NCBI GenBank assembly: GCA_963803735.1
Contig: CAWDNV010000013.1
Location: 317,840 to 381,839 of the forward strand
From: Palsa-189 sp963803735
Lineage (GTDB): Bacteria; Acidobacteriota; Terriglobia; Acidiferrales; UBA7541
Reading direction: 5' to 3'
DNA length: 64,000 bases
Both the position numbers and the translations under genes were made by a program. The stretch's first letter is position 1. Each line of letters begins with the position of its first letter. The notes below the pieces were generated by a model, which was not told the DNA's origin, ran no database searches, and worked only from the letters and a program-made list of their open reading frames with translations. This document shows positions 35,334 to 43,315 of this stretch, in pieces.

Positions 35334-35516
35334 CTATGAAACTCGTTCCATAGCGCTTCCACAGCAACAACGCAGATTGCGGGTCATTTGAACGCCAATG
35401 AAGGGCTCACGAGAAATTTTTATTTCGCAGAGGCAATCAGGATTGAGACACCGGAAACGGTCGTCGCGCCGGACATTGTGCAGGTGGCTCGATTTTGCGG
35501 CCGCTGTGGTGACCAT
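35334..35516 (-). CDS. Cys-rich zinc-ribbon-like microprotein, copy 1
   Basis: A 60-residue protein behind a strong AGGAGGAG site. After a polar N-terminus comes DRFRCLNPDCLCEIKISREP and then RNLRCCCGSAME, giving C-x4-C-x-C ... C-C-C-G, a plausible zinc site. The same pattern occurs in the plus-strand 47-residue protein at 42999 (RYRCVNPKCCCEIDVVKES, NPRCVCGQDMKRM), so the two are paralogues. That argues strongly that both are real genes. A function in metal or redox sensing, or as a small regulator, is possible but unproven. Confidence 0.65.
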   Translation of the reverse strand: MVTTAAAKSSHLHNVRRDDRFRCLNPDCLCEIKISREPFIGVQMTRNLRCCCGSAMERVS

Positions 35517-35607
35517 CGTTGGCTCTCCTCCTCTGCAACATTAAGCGAGGCACAATCTGGTAGCAATCCGTACGGGCCGGTATATGGGGTTCATATTCGC
35601 TCTATCA

Positions 35608-35913
35608 TCACCGACATGCGCCTATAACTGACGAATAATTAGGGGCTCTGAATATCGTGCTGCCCTCGATCAGTTGTTTAAGCCCTTCGATGTGTAAAAA
35701 GTGACTGGTCGGCGTCAGTCGTTCGACCATCGAGGCATGGGCAAAAGATAAGTCGCGATTATTCAGAGAATTGGAGGAGGCAATTTCAAATATTGTTTGG
35801 TAATCAGTTTGCGTAGACGTTTGGGTCTCGATATCGGTCGGCACGCGCAGCGAGTTTCGAGTTGTGTTCGATAGCTCTGTCCCAGTTACCAGCCCCGCGG
35901 CGTCAATTCTCAT
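35608..35913 (-). CDS. Uncertain small hypothetical protein
   Basis: A 101-codon minus-strand frame from ATG 35913 has a balanced composition (Ser, Thr, Asn, Ile) unlike the Arg-rich shadows elsewhere, and no gene competes for the space. It contains ELSNTTRNSLRVPTD and SMVERLTPTSHFLHIEGL. No clear ribosome site, domain or signal peptide is seen. The remaining part of the gap between the Cys-rich gene and the response regulator (35517-35607 and 35914-35969) holds nothing else that I recognise apart from the regulator's ribosome site. Confidence 0.3.
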   Translation of the reverse strand: MRIDAAGLVTGTELSNTTRNSLRVPTDIETQTSTQTDYQTIFEIASSNSLNNRDLSFAHASMVERLTPTSHFLHIEGLKQLIEGSTIFRAPNYSSVIGACR

Positions 35914-35969
35914 CGTAAGGGATTTTGCCCTGGCGATAAGTAAGGCAACCACAAGTGGAGGAGGAGATA

Positions 35970-36629
35970 ATGGGACTTCGGCTGCTACTTGCAGACGACC
36001 ACGAAATCGTGCGGAAGGGCTTGCGCGCACTGCTTGAAGCGGAACCCGGCTGGCAAGTCGCTGCGGAAGCTGCGGACGGCAGAGATGCCGTCGAGAAGGC
36101 GCAGCAGATAAAGCCCGATATCGCCATTCTGGATATAAGCATGCCCTCCCTGAATGGGCTCGAAGCCACCCGCCAGATTGTTAAGGGCATTTCGCAAACC
36201 AAGGTGCTTGTATTGACCATGCACGACTCGGATCCCCTCATTCAACAGGTGCTCGAGGCGGGCGCTCGCGGTTATCTTTTGAAATCTGATGCGGCGCGTG
36301 ATCTCGTTGCTGCGGTGGACGCGCTGCGCCGCGATAAGACTTTCTTCACTCCAAAAGTTGCGCAGCTGGTTCTCGAGGGATATCTCGATAAGAGTCCGAG
36401 AGAGAGCTCATCGCCCGAAGTCGGCTCCTCCTTTCGTCTAACGGACAGGCAGCGGGAAATCGTTCAGCTTTTGGCGGAAGGAAAGAGCAGCAAAGAAGTA
36501 GCCTCGGCATTGGGGCTCAGCGTCAAGACCGCGGAAACACACCGTGCAAACATTATGCGCCGGCTCGACTGTCGCTCCGTGACCGCGCTAGTCCGCTATG
36601 CCATTCGTAATCACATCATCGAAGCCTGA
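35970..36629 (+). CDS. NarL/FixJ-type response regulator
   Basis: A 219-residue regulator. The receiver domain (1-125) has LADDHEIVRKGL, the phosphoacceptor AILDISMPS at about residue 55, and LTMHDSD and YLLKSDA with the conserved lysine. The LuxR-type HTH (about 150-212) has LTDRQREIVQLLAEGKSSKE and SVKTAETHRANIMRRL. The GGAGGAGGAG before ATG 35970 fixes the start; a GTG within that site is unlikely. No kinase lies next to it. Its closest relative in the window is the regulator at 57247, with nearly the same HTH, so both may recognise similar DNA. The histidine kinase at 47969 could serve either. Confidence 0.92.
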   Translation: MGLRLLLADDHEIVRKGLRALLEAEPGWQVAAEAADGRDAVEKAQQIKPDIAILDISMPSLNGLEATRQIVKGISQTKVLVLTMHDSDPLIQQVLEAGARGYLLKSDAARDLVAAVDALRRDKTFFTPKVAQLVLEGYLDKSPRESSSPEVGSSFRLTDRQREIVQLLAEGKSSKEVASALGLSVKTAETHRANIMRRLDCRSVTALVRYAIRNHIIEA

Positions 36630-36857
36630 CTGCAATCCATCGCAATACCTAACGAAATTGTTGTTTTGCGGCGATCGTTACCGGCCGCCAGAACCTTCGA
36701 AATACTCGCGTTATGCGGCGTTGGCTGCAATCTTGCTCCGCGGGGATTACACATACTCAACCCGGATGTTACAGCCTGCTCCCGATGGACGATCTAAGCC
36801 CCCCACCTCAAGATTGGCCGTGAAGTTGGACGGACGCCGCTTGGCGTAACTGGAGAA

Positions 36858-37553
36858 TTGAGGTGCGATGTGGGTTCTACCCTGGCCGTAGGAAAAAACC
36901 TGCTGGATAAAGCTGCTACGGCGGAGCCTGGGGTTCGTAAGTCACGGACCGGCTCTGAGACCAAAAAGCGCGACGATGCCATGTTCGCGGAATTGATCGG
37001 TCCTTCACAGGAACGCGTATACCGGCTGGCGTTACGCATTACTCGCAACACCGAAGATGCGGAGGACGTGCAGCAGGAGACGCTGCTGAAGGTGCACCGC
37101 AAGCTTGGCCAATTCGAAGGTCGCTCGCGGTTAACGACCTGGATTTCAAGGATTGCTATCAACGAAGCGTTAATGTGCCTGCGCAAGCGGCGGAGCGCCT
37201 TCTATATGCCCCTGGAAGAGACGCTTCAGCCTGCCGAGGAAACTGCTGTTTCCGAAGAATTCCAATCACCAATAGAGGGTCCCGAAGCCGCCTATTCTCG
37301 CAAGGAATTGAGAGTTCTGCTCAGGCAGGCGATGGAAAGATTGCGGCCGGCTTATCGGGTTGTCTTTCTGTTGCGGGCTGTGGAGCAGCTCTCTACAAGC
37401 GAGACCGCCAAGGTCCTACAAATATCCGCCAGCGCGGTTAAGGCACGTATGCGCCGTGCCCGGAGTGAATTGCGAGAATGGCTGGAACAAGCCTGGAGAG
37501 CCCGTCTCCACGAGGAGCGCACTATAGTGGCGGCGAGGCAGTGGCTCATTTGA
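36858..37553 (+). CDS. ECF sigma factor (sigma-70 family), copy 1
   Basis: Sigma region 2 (about 52-115) reads YRLALRITRNTEDAEDVQQE and later TTWISRIAINEALMCLRKRR, binding core polymerase and the -10 element. Region 4 (about 155-215) reads AYRVVFLLRAVEQLSTSETA and SASAVKARMRRARSELREWL, the -35-binding HTH. The region between them is short and acidic as usual in ECF factors. The start is uncertain: TTG 36858 has GGAGA upstream, GTG 36870 is another option. No gene resembling an anti-sigma factor or zinc-finger regulator follows. It is a paralogue of the factor at 42073, sharing most of region 2. Confidence 0.9.
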   Translation: MRCDVGSTLAVGKNLLDKAATAEPGVRKSRTGSETKKRDDAMFAELIGPSQERVYRLALRITRNTEDAEDVQQETLLKVHRKLGQFEGRSRLTTWISRIAINEALMCLRKRRSAFYMPLEETLQPAEETAVSEEFQSPIEGPEAAYSRKELRVLLRQAMERLRPAYRVVFLLRAVEQLSTSETAKVLQISASAVKARMRRARSELREWLEQAWRARLHEERTIVAARQWLI

Positions 37554-37571
37554 CCGTTCCCTGACATACAT

Positions 37572-37802
37572 ATGGCTCCCACGAGTAGAGTAAGAAACGC
37601 CAAGCGAGTGGCAGGCCGGTCTCGTGGACGGGCCGGTTCTGAGGCGACTCGCCATTCTGTTTTCCCACCGGCGCCCGCGCCCGACATTCCGGATCCGCTC
37701 CGCGAACTTCCGCCGGAGGCCGGACAGAGCGTTGAGATAGATAGCGTTCCCATCATTCCCAAGCGGGAGTCGAAGGTCCCCAAGAAAACTGGGATCAAAT
37801 GA
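37572..37802 (+). CDS. Small hypothetical basic protein
   Basis: A 76-residue frame 18 bases after the sigma factor. The first half is Arg/Ser/Ala-rich, the middle has PAPAPDIPDPLRELPPEAG, and the end is Lys-rich. It has no predicted membrane segment or known domain, and no clear ribosome site. Its place directly behind an ECF factor would suit a partner protein, but there is none of the cysteine/histidine pattern or membrane helix of usual anti-sigma factors. Confidence 0.45.
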   Translation: MAPTSRVRNAKRVAGRSRGRAGSEATRHSVFPPAPAPDIPDPLRELPPEAGQSVEIDSVPIIPKRESKVPKKTGIK

Positions 37803-37900
37803 AAACGCCCGCGACGCGTAAGGTAGAGCTTGTTCGCTCCAGGGCAAGAGGTTTTATGAACTTTTCAAGCGATGAAAGGAAGAATTAAGAGGAGGACATT

Positions 37901-38524
37901 ATGAAGCGGTTTTTCCTATTCCTGATGACGGGCGGATTGCTTTTTGCGGTGCTGCCCACGGTACGAGCACAAGACAAGGCGAATCACGTGGAAATCGGTA
38001 TTTTCGGCGATTACTTCCGTCTGGGTGAAACCAAGGGCCCCTCTCTCGCAGGCACGGGCGCGACATCTTTCGGCGGTGTAGGAGCGCGAGTGTCAATTAA
38101 CCTCTCGCGAAGGTGGCAAATCGAGCCGGAGATGAACTACGATTTCGCGGCGTCTTTTTCCGAAGGATTTACGGGACCTGCAGGTACAACGGCGGGTTTC
38201 AGCACGTCAACCCTGCGCATTTTGCACGGGATGATAGGCCCGAAAATTCAGACCGGCGGCGGAGCGTTCCGTGCGTTTCTTACTGTAAAGGGCGGTGCGG
38301 ATAATTTTATGTTCTCCTCCGCTCCCGTCACGTTCTCAACGTTCACGAGCTCTGTGGCCGGTCTCCGCGCCAATTCCGTAGTTGGCGTGGTCTATCCAGG
38401 CGGCGGCATTGAGGCTTACCTTGGACCGATCGGTTTGCGCATAGACGCCGGCGACGAAATCTACTTCCAAAACGGCGCGCACAATAATCTTCGCATCACC
38501 GTTGGACCGTCGATCCGATTCTGA
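37901..38524 (+). CDS. Outer-membrane beta-barrel protein, OmpA/porin-like
   Basis: A 207-residue protein with a clear signal peptide (MKRFFLFLMTGGLLFAVLP, cleavage near VRA-QD). Alternating aromatic/polar strands follow: VEIGIFGDYFRLG, VGARVSINLSRRWQIEPEMN, LTVKGGADNFMF and GGGIEAYLGPIGLRIDAGDE. The final strand ends with phenylalanine (VGPSIRF), the classical signal for outer-membrane insertion. The size suits an eight-stranded barrel. AGAGGAGG precedes the ATG. A strong hairpin follows the stop. It may be a target of the nearby ECF sigma factor, since such factors often control envelope proteins; that link is inference. Confidence 0.85.
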   Translation: MKRFFLFLMTGGLLFAVLPTVRAQDKANHVEIGIFGDYFRLGETKGPSLAGTGATSFGGVGARVSINLSRRWQIEPEMNYDFAASFSEGFTGPAGTTAGFSTSTLRILHGMIGPKIQTGGGAFRAFLTVKGGADNFMFSSAPVTFSTFTSSVAGLRANSVVGVVYPGGGIEAYLGPIGLRIDAGDEIYFQNGAHNNLRITVGPSIRF

Positions 38525-38554
38525 ACCAAAGTATCGTTAGCGGACGCTTGGATA

Positions 38555-38589
38555 CAGGAACGCGGCGGAGGTAGCGCGCCGCGTTCCTG
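38555..38589. terminator. Strong bidirectional hairpin between converging genes
   Basis: CAGGAACGCGGCG is followed after nine bases by its exact reverse complement, giving a 13-base perfect GC-rich stem. It lies between the ends of the beta-barrel gene (plus) and the DUF5818 gene (minus). A run of six T starts about 15 bases after the stem on the plus strand, further than in a textbook intrinsic terminator, but the position speaks for that role. Confidence 0.75.
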
Positions 38590-38608
38590 GCATTTGCGGG
38601 GTTATTTT

Positions 38609-39013
38609 TTATTCAGCCGATTGGATTGATTCGATGTGCATGGTCTTCGAGGGCTCGTCGTATGTTCCGGAAACGCGAACCCGTTGACCCGCAAACGGCT
38701 CTGGTTTCTGCTGATCGTCCAATTGATAGACGGTTTTGGTCTCCGGATCGAACAGGACAAAGGACCCGCCCGATTTGGCGCATTCGAGCGTGCAGTCCTT
38801 AGCATTCTTCAGCCCGTTTTGCCTCATCATCTTCTCGTGCGAGCCGTCGATAGCGCATCGGCTGTCCATTATTTCACCCACCAGATTCAAGCTTCGCTGC
38901 GCATCTGGCCCCTGTGGACGCTCCGAAGCGTGTGAAAGCTTTGAAATGGATGCCGCCGGAAACGCCGCGCTGGCGAGTGTAATCCCTGCAATTAGTATAA
39001 CTTTGTTTAACAC
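38609..39013 (-). CDS. DUF5818-like secreted small protein
   Basis: A 134-residue protein with a signal peptide (MLNKVILIAGITLASAAFPA, cleavage near residue 20). The mature part holds GEIMDSRCAIDGSHEKMM, NAKDCTLECAKSGGSFVLFD and TVYQLDDQQKPEPFAGQRV, ending with VRVSGTYDEPSKTMHIESI. The two Cys-containing motifs and the OB-like beta-strand end match DUF5818, a family I know mainly from Acidobacteria. Three cysteines could form a disulfide or bind metal. The function is unknown. It converges on the barrel gene across the strong hairpin. Confidence 0.75.
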   Translation of the reverse strand: MLNKVILIAGITLASAAFPAASISKLSHASERPQGPDAQRSLNLVGEIMDSRCAIDGSHEKMMRQNGLKNAKDCTLECAKSGGSFVLFDPETKTVYQLDDQQKPEPFAGQRVRVSGTYDEPSKTMHIESIQSAE

Positions 39014-39487
39014 AGTGCCTCCTATTTCCCGTCGCCTCCGAATGGCGCCTCTCCTCGAGAGGACAGCAGTGAGTCAGAAGACTAGAATCGCGACAGCCCG
39101 CCAAATCGCCTTTTACATTGTTCCCATCAGATTTATGCGAATTTTAATTTGCGCGTCTCGTCCGTAGAGGATCATCGCCCGACCCGTCAGAGCCCAATAC
39201 GGAGAACTGCCTATATCTCAAGGCGAATAAACTCTAACGACGCGCTGATAACTTGTGCTGTTCGCCATCTCAAGGTGAATCCTGAGTATCTCGTCAGAAA
39301 GTCCTTAGAAAAAACCCCGGCGTAGAAGGCACAAATTCCGCAGTCGAATTGCGTTCCTCGCGCTTTTGCGAAATGCCTATCGGCGAACTAGTTCAAGAAC
39401 TGGCACTTAAGTTTTGCGCTATACCGATACAGGTTTGGAGCCCAAAGTGCCCATATGTCTTGCCCGAATGAAGAAAGGGGGGCCAAT
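39014..39487. other. Intergenic region without recognised gene
   Basis: This 470-base gap lies upstream of both the minus-strand DUF5818 gene and the plus-strand small protein, so it should contain their promoters. I see several AT-rich stretches (for example around 39128-39150) and a segment TGGCACTTAAGTTTTGCGCT at 39401 that recalls a sigma-54 site, but with wrong spacing. No RNA gene or repeat was recognised. Confidence 0.4.
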
Positions 39488-39721
39488 ATGCTACGAGTCG
39501 GCGATTCCAGTGATGTGCAGGACGTCAACAAATTCTTTTCCAGTGAGAGCGGTATCTTTAATGCGGTGGGGCCCGAGGGGGAAGATATGATTGTGATGTG
39601 CCCTCCGGGAGAGCAGTGGTTTGTCCGTAAATCGAACTACAAGCCTGAAGCCGATACCCCGGACCAATCATGGCACGTCACGAAGCTTGCTTCGTGGGCA
39701 GTGAGCAGAAAAAAGTGCTGA
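39488..39721 (+). CDS. Small hypothetical protein, paralogue pair member 1
   Basis: A 77-residue protein from ATG 39488, which follows a G-run ribosome site; an in-frame ATG at 39455 lacks one. It reads SGIFNAVGPEGEDMIVMCPP and later FVRKSNYKPEADTPDQSWHV. The pattern GxFxVxxPxGxxxxVxCxxG, then VRK/VRE, then WxxxxxA also occurs in the minus-strand protein at 43316-43540, so the two look like distant paralogues. One cysteine is conserved between them. No known domain is recognised. It lies in the stress/regulatory block. Confidence 0.6.
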   Translation: MLRVGDSSDVQDVNKFFSSESGIFNAVGPEGEDMIVMCPPGEQWFVRKSNYKPEADTPDQSWHVTKLASWAVSRKKC

Positions 39722-39949
39722 TGCATTAGTAGTCTGAACTCGGATCTTGCTTAAGATTTTCCCGTCGGTTCTCTCTTCGTAAGCCAGGGTGAGCGCGGGC
39801 TCAAACTTCTCGGAAGCTCGCGCCGCACCCCTGAGAGCTGGCAAAAACACCAAGGCTCTTGGTCGGGCGTTTAGGCGCAGTCTGTATTGTTGCAAACCCC
39901 GTTACCTAGCTAGTCTGTTCCTATGAACTGCGGAACGGAGCACTGAAAG

Positions 39950-40366
39950 TTGGTACGCGTTCGAATACTCGTTGTGGACGATCACAAAGTGGTGAGGACC
40001 TCTTATGCCAGCCATCTGCAGGAAGGCGAGAAGGGATGGGAAGTCTGCGGAGAAGCAGCGGATGGCGACGAAGCGGTGGAGGTCCCGAACGTTGCACCCG
40101 ACGTTGTCGTCATGGATGCAGTGATGCCTCACCGCAACGGGTTCGATGCGACCCGCGAAATCGTGCGCAATTCTCCTGAGATTCCGGTCGTCATTACCAC
40201 GCTTTATGAATATCCTGAAATTCTGCGACAAGCACAGATCCCCGGCTCCCTCGGGTGCGTTAAGTCATAAACGACGAGGCAGTTGATTACCGCTGTCAAG
40301 AGTGCCGTGGGCCATCCGCCCTTTTTCCCGCCGCTCGCACGACCGCTGAACAATACACCGGCCTGC
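39950..40366 (+). pseudogene. Broken response regulator: receiver only, in-frame stop, no output domain
   Basis: From TTG 39950 the frame gives a receiver with RILVVDDHKVVRTSYASHL, VVVMDAVMPHRNGFD (phosphoacceptor aspartate) and IPVVITTLYEYPE, up to GCVKS. The codon after GCVKS is TAA at 40268. The same frame then continues as TTRQLITAVKSAVGHPPFFP, which is the normal last helix of NarL-type receivers, before ending at 40366. The LuxR-type HTH is entirely missing. So an intact regulator lost a codon to a stop and its DNA-binding half. A residual role as a 106-residue single-domain receiver is possible but less likely. Confidence 0.7.
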
Positions 40367-40492
40367 CGTAGAGCTTGAATCATTCGCCGTATTCCGAAGG
40401 TGGTCCCACCGCGGTTAACTGAAGCACACACGGCCGCTCGATTGCCACGGATCGGCCTGGACGGCTGAAGTTCATCAAACACTGAGGGCAAG

Positions 40493-42046
40493 TTGTCGGG
40501 ACAACGCTCGAAATATTTCGCCATCGTGCTCGGCACGTTGGCGGTGGTATTCACGATTGTTGGAGTTGTTTCCTTTAGGTCATTACCGAAAATGGCGCGA
40601 CGAATCCTAATCGCGGAGCTCGAAGAGCGCTTCCACAGCACCATTGAAATCGGTGACATCCAGGTGGGTAGTGTTATGCCGCTCGAGATTTTCGCGCGCG
40701 ATATAACGCTCCGATATCACGGCAGGAATGATGTTCCTCCTCTGATGACCATTCAGCGACTGAGTGGATCCGCGACTTTGAGTGGTTTGTGGGACCGGAA
40801 ATGGCGGATCGCCCGCGTCCATATGGAGGGTCTGCAGATTAGGATTCCTCCTCACGCGGACGTGACGGCGCAGTCCTATGTCATCCCGCAAGCACATCCC
40901 AAAGTGCGCTTGCCACCTGTCGAGTTCAATGAAATCACGGCCGACAATGCGTGGCTGGAGATTTTGCCTCAGCAGAACGGGCGCAAACCGCATTCATTCC
41001 GGATTCACCATCTCACGTTGCGCTCGGTTAAGCCCGGCCAGCAGGCATATTTTCATGCGGAGCTCACCAACGAAATCCCCGCGGGAGAAATTGAGTCTGA
41101 TGGTACGTTCGGTCCTTGGAACGCCGATCAACCCAGCTTGACGCCGGTGGCCGCGAACTTCGATTTCGCAAATGCAAATCTGGGGCAGCTTCGTGGGATT
41201 TCCGGAACACTCTCGTCTCGTGGACATTACAGCGGCGTTTTAGAGCGGCTTGACGTCGAGGGCGACGCATTGGTGCCAAACTTCAGCTTATCAGTAGGTG
41301 GAGAACCGATCCCGCTTAAGACGCATTATGTAGCCGTGGTCGACGGGAGGAATGGAAATACTTATCTCAGGGCCGTAGAAGCGCATTTCCTTCGTAGCGC
41401 ACTTAAGGTGAGCGGCGAAGTCATCGATTCCCCCGGCCTGCCAAAGCGCAGAATCTTGCTCTCAGTGGTTGCGAGTGATGCGCGGGCAGAAGACTTGCTG
41501 CACCTGGTCACGAAAGGAAGCGCGATTCCATTCGAAGGACTGGTTAGGCTGCAGGCCCGACTCGAATTGCCCTCGGGAAGCGGTGACATTGTCGATCGCC
41601 TGTCGCTAAGAGGCGAGTTTCAAATTACACGCGCCGCTTTCACAAACAGTGAGACTCAGGCGCGAATCGATGCTCTTAGCCGACGGGGCCAAGGGGAGCC
41701 CAGGAACGAAGAAATATCGGATGTGCTTTCTAATATTCGGGGAAGTCTTCAAGTGACCGATGCGAATGCCTATTTCTCGCCGCTTGAATTCGCAGTTCCA
41801 GGAGCTTTAGTGTCTCTCAAGGGATGGTATGGCGTGAGAACCGAGGCGATCAACCTACACGGGAAGCTTCAGTTATCGTCAAAACTCTCGCAAACGACGA
41901 CGGGAATGAAATCGGCCTTACTTAGAGTTTTGAATCCATTTTTCAAAGAGAAGACGGGGGGAGCCATTCTCCCCATCAAGATTACAGGATCGCGCTCTAA
42001 TCTTTCTTTCGGGCTAGACCTTGGCAGACATGCCAAACCCGCATGA
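40493..42046 (+). CDS. AsmA-like envelope protein
   Basis: A 517-residue protein with one N-terminal membrane helix (about 9-28) and a long beta-rich body. Repeated short strands such as FHSTIEIGDIQVGSVMPLEI, GLQIRIPP and LLSVVASDARAEDLLHLV resemble AsmA/TamB-type repeating beta-groove proteins. The C-terminal 70 residues contain LSNIRGSLQVTDANAYFSPL and FAVPGALVSLKGWY, the usual AsmA C-terminal pattern. These proteins span the periplasm and are implicated in lipid transport or outer-membrane assembly. The start is TTG 40493 behind GAGGGCAAG. It stands alone between a broken regulator and a converging sigma factor. Confidence 0.75.
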   Translation: MSGQRSKYFAIVLGTLAVVFTIVGVVSFRSLPKMARRILIAELEERFHSTIEIGDIQVGSVMPLEIFARDITLRYHGRNDVPPLMTIQRLSGSATLSGLWDRKWRIARVHMEGLQIRIPPHADVTAQSYVIPQAHPKVRLPPVEFNEITADNAWLEILPQQNGRKPHSFRIHHLTLRSVKPGQQAYFHAELTNEIPAGEIESDGTFGPWNADQPSLTPVAANFDFANANLGQLRGISGTLSSRGHYSGVLERLDVEGDALVPNFSLSVGGEPIPLKTHYVAVVDGRNGNTYLRAVEAHFLRSALKVSGEVIDSPGLPKRRILLSVVASDARAEDLLHLVTKGSAIPFEGLVRLQARLELPSGSGDIVDRLSLRGEFQITRAAFTNSETQARIDALSRRGQGEPRNEEISDVLSNIRGSLQVTDANAYFSPLEFAVPGALVSLKGWYGVRTEAINLHGKLQLSSKLSQTTTGMKSALLRVLNPFFKEKTGGAILPIKITGSRSNLSFGLDLGRHAKPA

Positions 42047-42072
42047 CAACGAAATCCTATAAGCTTTCTGAG

Positions 42073-42720
42073 TTACGTGAGCCAGTTTTGTTTGAAGCTG
42101 CGCTCGACATCGAACGTGCCGCCCCCCTCTTCTTCTGAAGGCCGTAAAGCAGGCTTGCTGGCGTTGTGAAGAATTTCCTTCAACTCCCTCCGGGCGCGTC
42201 GCATACGCGTCTTGACGGTGCTGACGGAGACCTGCAGCGCCTTTGCCGTTTCCACCACCGAGAGGTTTTCAACCGCACGAAGTAGGAATACCTCACGATG
42301 GAGTGGGCGGAGCCCCGCGATCGCCTGTGTCAATAGATTCCGAAGTTCTTTCTGAGAATAGGCGGTCTCGGGATCCTGGATATTCGAATGCAGCTCGAAG
42401 TTCGCCGGAGTGGAGTCATCTTCCTGAATCGCATCTTCCAAAGGCACATGCATGACGGTGCGCCGTTTCCGCAGGCACATGAGGGCTTCATTAATGGCTA
42501 TGCGCGAAATCCAAGTGGTGAATCGAGCGCGTCCTTGAAATTGATCCAGATTACGGTGAGCCTTCAGCAAGGCCTCTTGCTGCGCATCCTCCGCGTCTTC
42601 CTGGTTACGGGTGATCCGGAAAGCCAAGCGAAAAGCGCGCTGCTGGCAATTTTGCAGGGTCTGAGGACACATCACTGCTTCGCGTTCTTTCCGAAGACGT
42701 GCGGAGCTTAGGCGATTCAC
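42073..42720 (-). CDS. ECF sigma factor (sigma-70 family), copy 2
   Basis: A 215-residue factor. Region 2 carries FRLAFRITRNQEDAEDAQQE and TTWISRIAINEALMCLRKRR, and region 4 carries HREVFLLRAVENLSVVETAK and SVSTVKTRMRRARRELKEIL. The C-terminal 30 residues are unconserved. GTG 42720 follows AGGTG at four bases distance and is the chosen start; ATG 42672 would cut into region 2 flanks only. It is clearly a paralogue of the factor at 36858, with long identical runs in region 2. No anti-sigma gene is adjacent. The upstream gap 42721-42998 probably contains its promoter. Confidence 0.9.
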   Translation of the reverse strand: MNRLSSARLRKEREAVMCPQTLQNCQQRAFRLAFRITRNQEDAEDAQQEALLKAHRNLDQFQGRARFTTWISRIAINEALMCLRKRRTVMHVPLEDAIQEDDSTPANFELHSNIQDPETAYSQKELRNLLTQAIAGLRPLHREVFLLRAVENLSVVETAKALQVSVSTVKTRMRRARRELKEILHNASKPALRPSEEEGGGTFDVERSFKQNWLT

Positions 42721-42998
42721 AATTCACCTCGTTTACGATTAATCTGCATGTAGCACAATCGCTTCACAATGGGATGCGAATCTCATCGTGAGCACGCCGC
42801 ACTGTAATGGGAGACTGTAGGGGAGTCCATCGGTGCCGGGCTGTAGCGCCTTAGATAATTAGATGTAGGAGCGGGTACTTAGCGTAGTTTTGCTACAGGG
42901 AAAAACCGACGACACCTATGGGAAGACGCTATTGCCGCGAAGTGCAGGCGCGCCTACTGTGCACGTATGCCGCTTAATCAAGGTGACGGGAACCCATC

Positions 42999-43142
42999 AT
43001 GGCTATGAAGAAACACGAAAGATATCGCTGCGTGAATCCCAAATGCTGCTGCGAGATTGACGTGGTAAAAGAGTCGTCGGATGCCGCTAGCGTGCGCAAT
43101 CCGCGCTGCGTGTGTGGGCAGGATATGAAACGGATGTATTGA
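42999..43142 (+). CDS. Cys-rich zinc-ribbon-like microprotein, copy 2
   Basis: A 47-residue protein, MAMKKHERYRCVNPKCCCEI and then VRNPRCVCGQDMKRMY, with AAGGTGA upstream of the ATG. The six cysteines are spaced C-x4-C-C-C ... C-x-C-G, matching the 60-residue protein encoded at 35334-35516 in the opposite direction. Two such copies within 8 kb show a small gene family rather than chance. A single zinc ribbon is the likely fold; no function is known. Confidence 0.7.
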   Translation: MAMKKHERYRCVNPKCCCEIDVVKESSDAASVRNPRCVCGQDMKRMY

Positions 43143-43245
43143 AAGAAAGAACTTCCGGCCCGTTTTGAAATGCTCGTCGACCTCGGGGCAAACACTCGCT
43201 CTTTTCACAATAATCGGAATTGCATGATAGAGGTGAGGACAGTTG

Positions 43246-43285
43246 CTTGCCTGCGAACAAATGAGCTTGCCTGCGAACAAATGAG
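43246..43285. repeat. Two exact tandem copies of a 20-bp unit
   Basis: The unit CTTGCCTGCGAACAAATGAG is repeated once without change or spacer. It lies in the short gap between the Cys-rich microprotein and the converging 74-residue protein. It is outside any gene I accept. It may be a slippage product or a tandem binding site. Confidence 0.9.
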
Positions 43286-43315
43286 AAGGATTAAATCGTC
43301 AGATCGAATGCGCGC

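Noticed and set aside
39401..39420. Sigma-54-like element TGGCAC...TTGC upstream of the small protein at 39488
   Set aside because: The distance between the GG and GC pairs is 12 bases, whereas sigma-54 promoters need 10, so the resemblance is probably accidental.
39668..39895. Minus-strand frame of 75 codons between the small protein and the broken regulator
   Set aside because: It overlaps the end of the plus-strand gene, has no ribosome site and no recognisable motif.
43246..43285. Tandem repeat considered as a CRISPR or as iterons of an origin
   Set aside because: Only two copies without spacers, no cas or replication genes nearby, and no further copies seen in the window.
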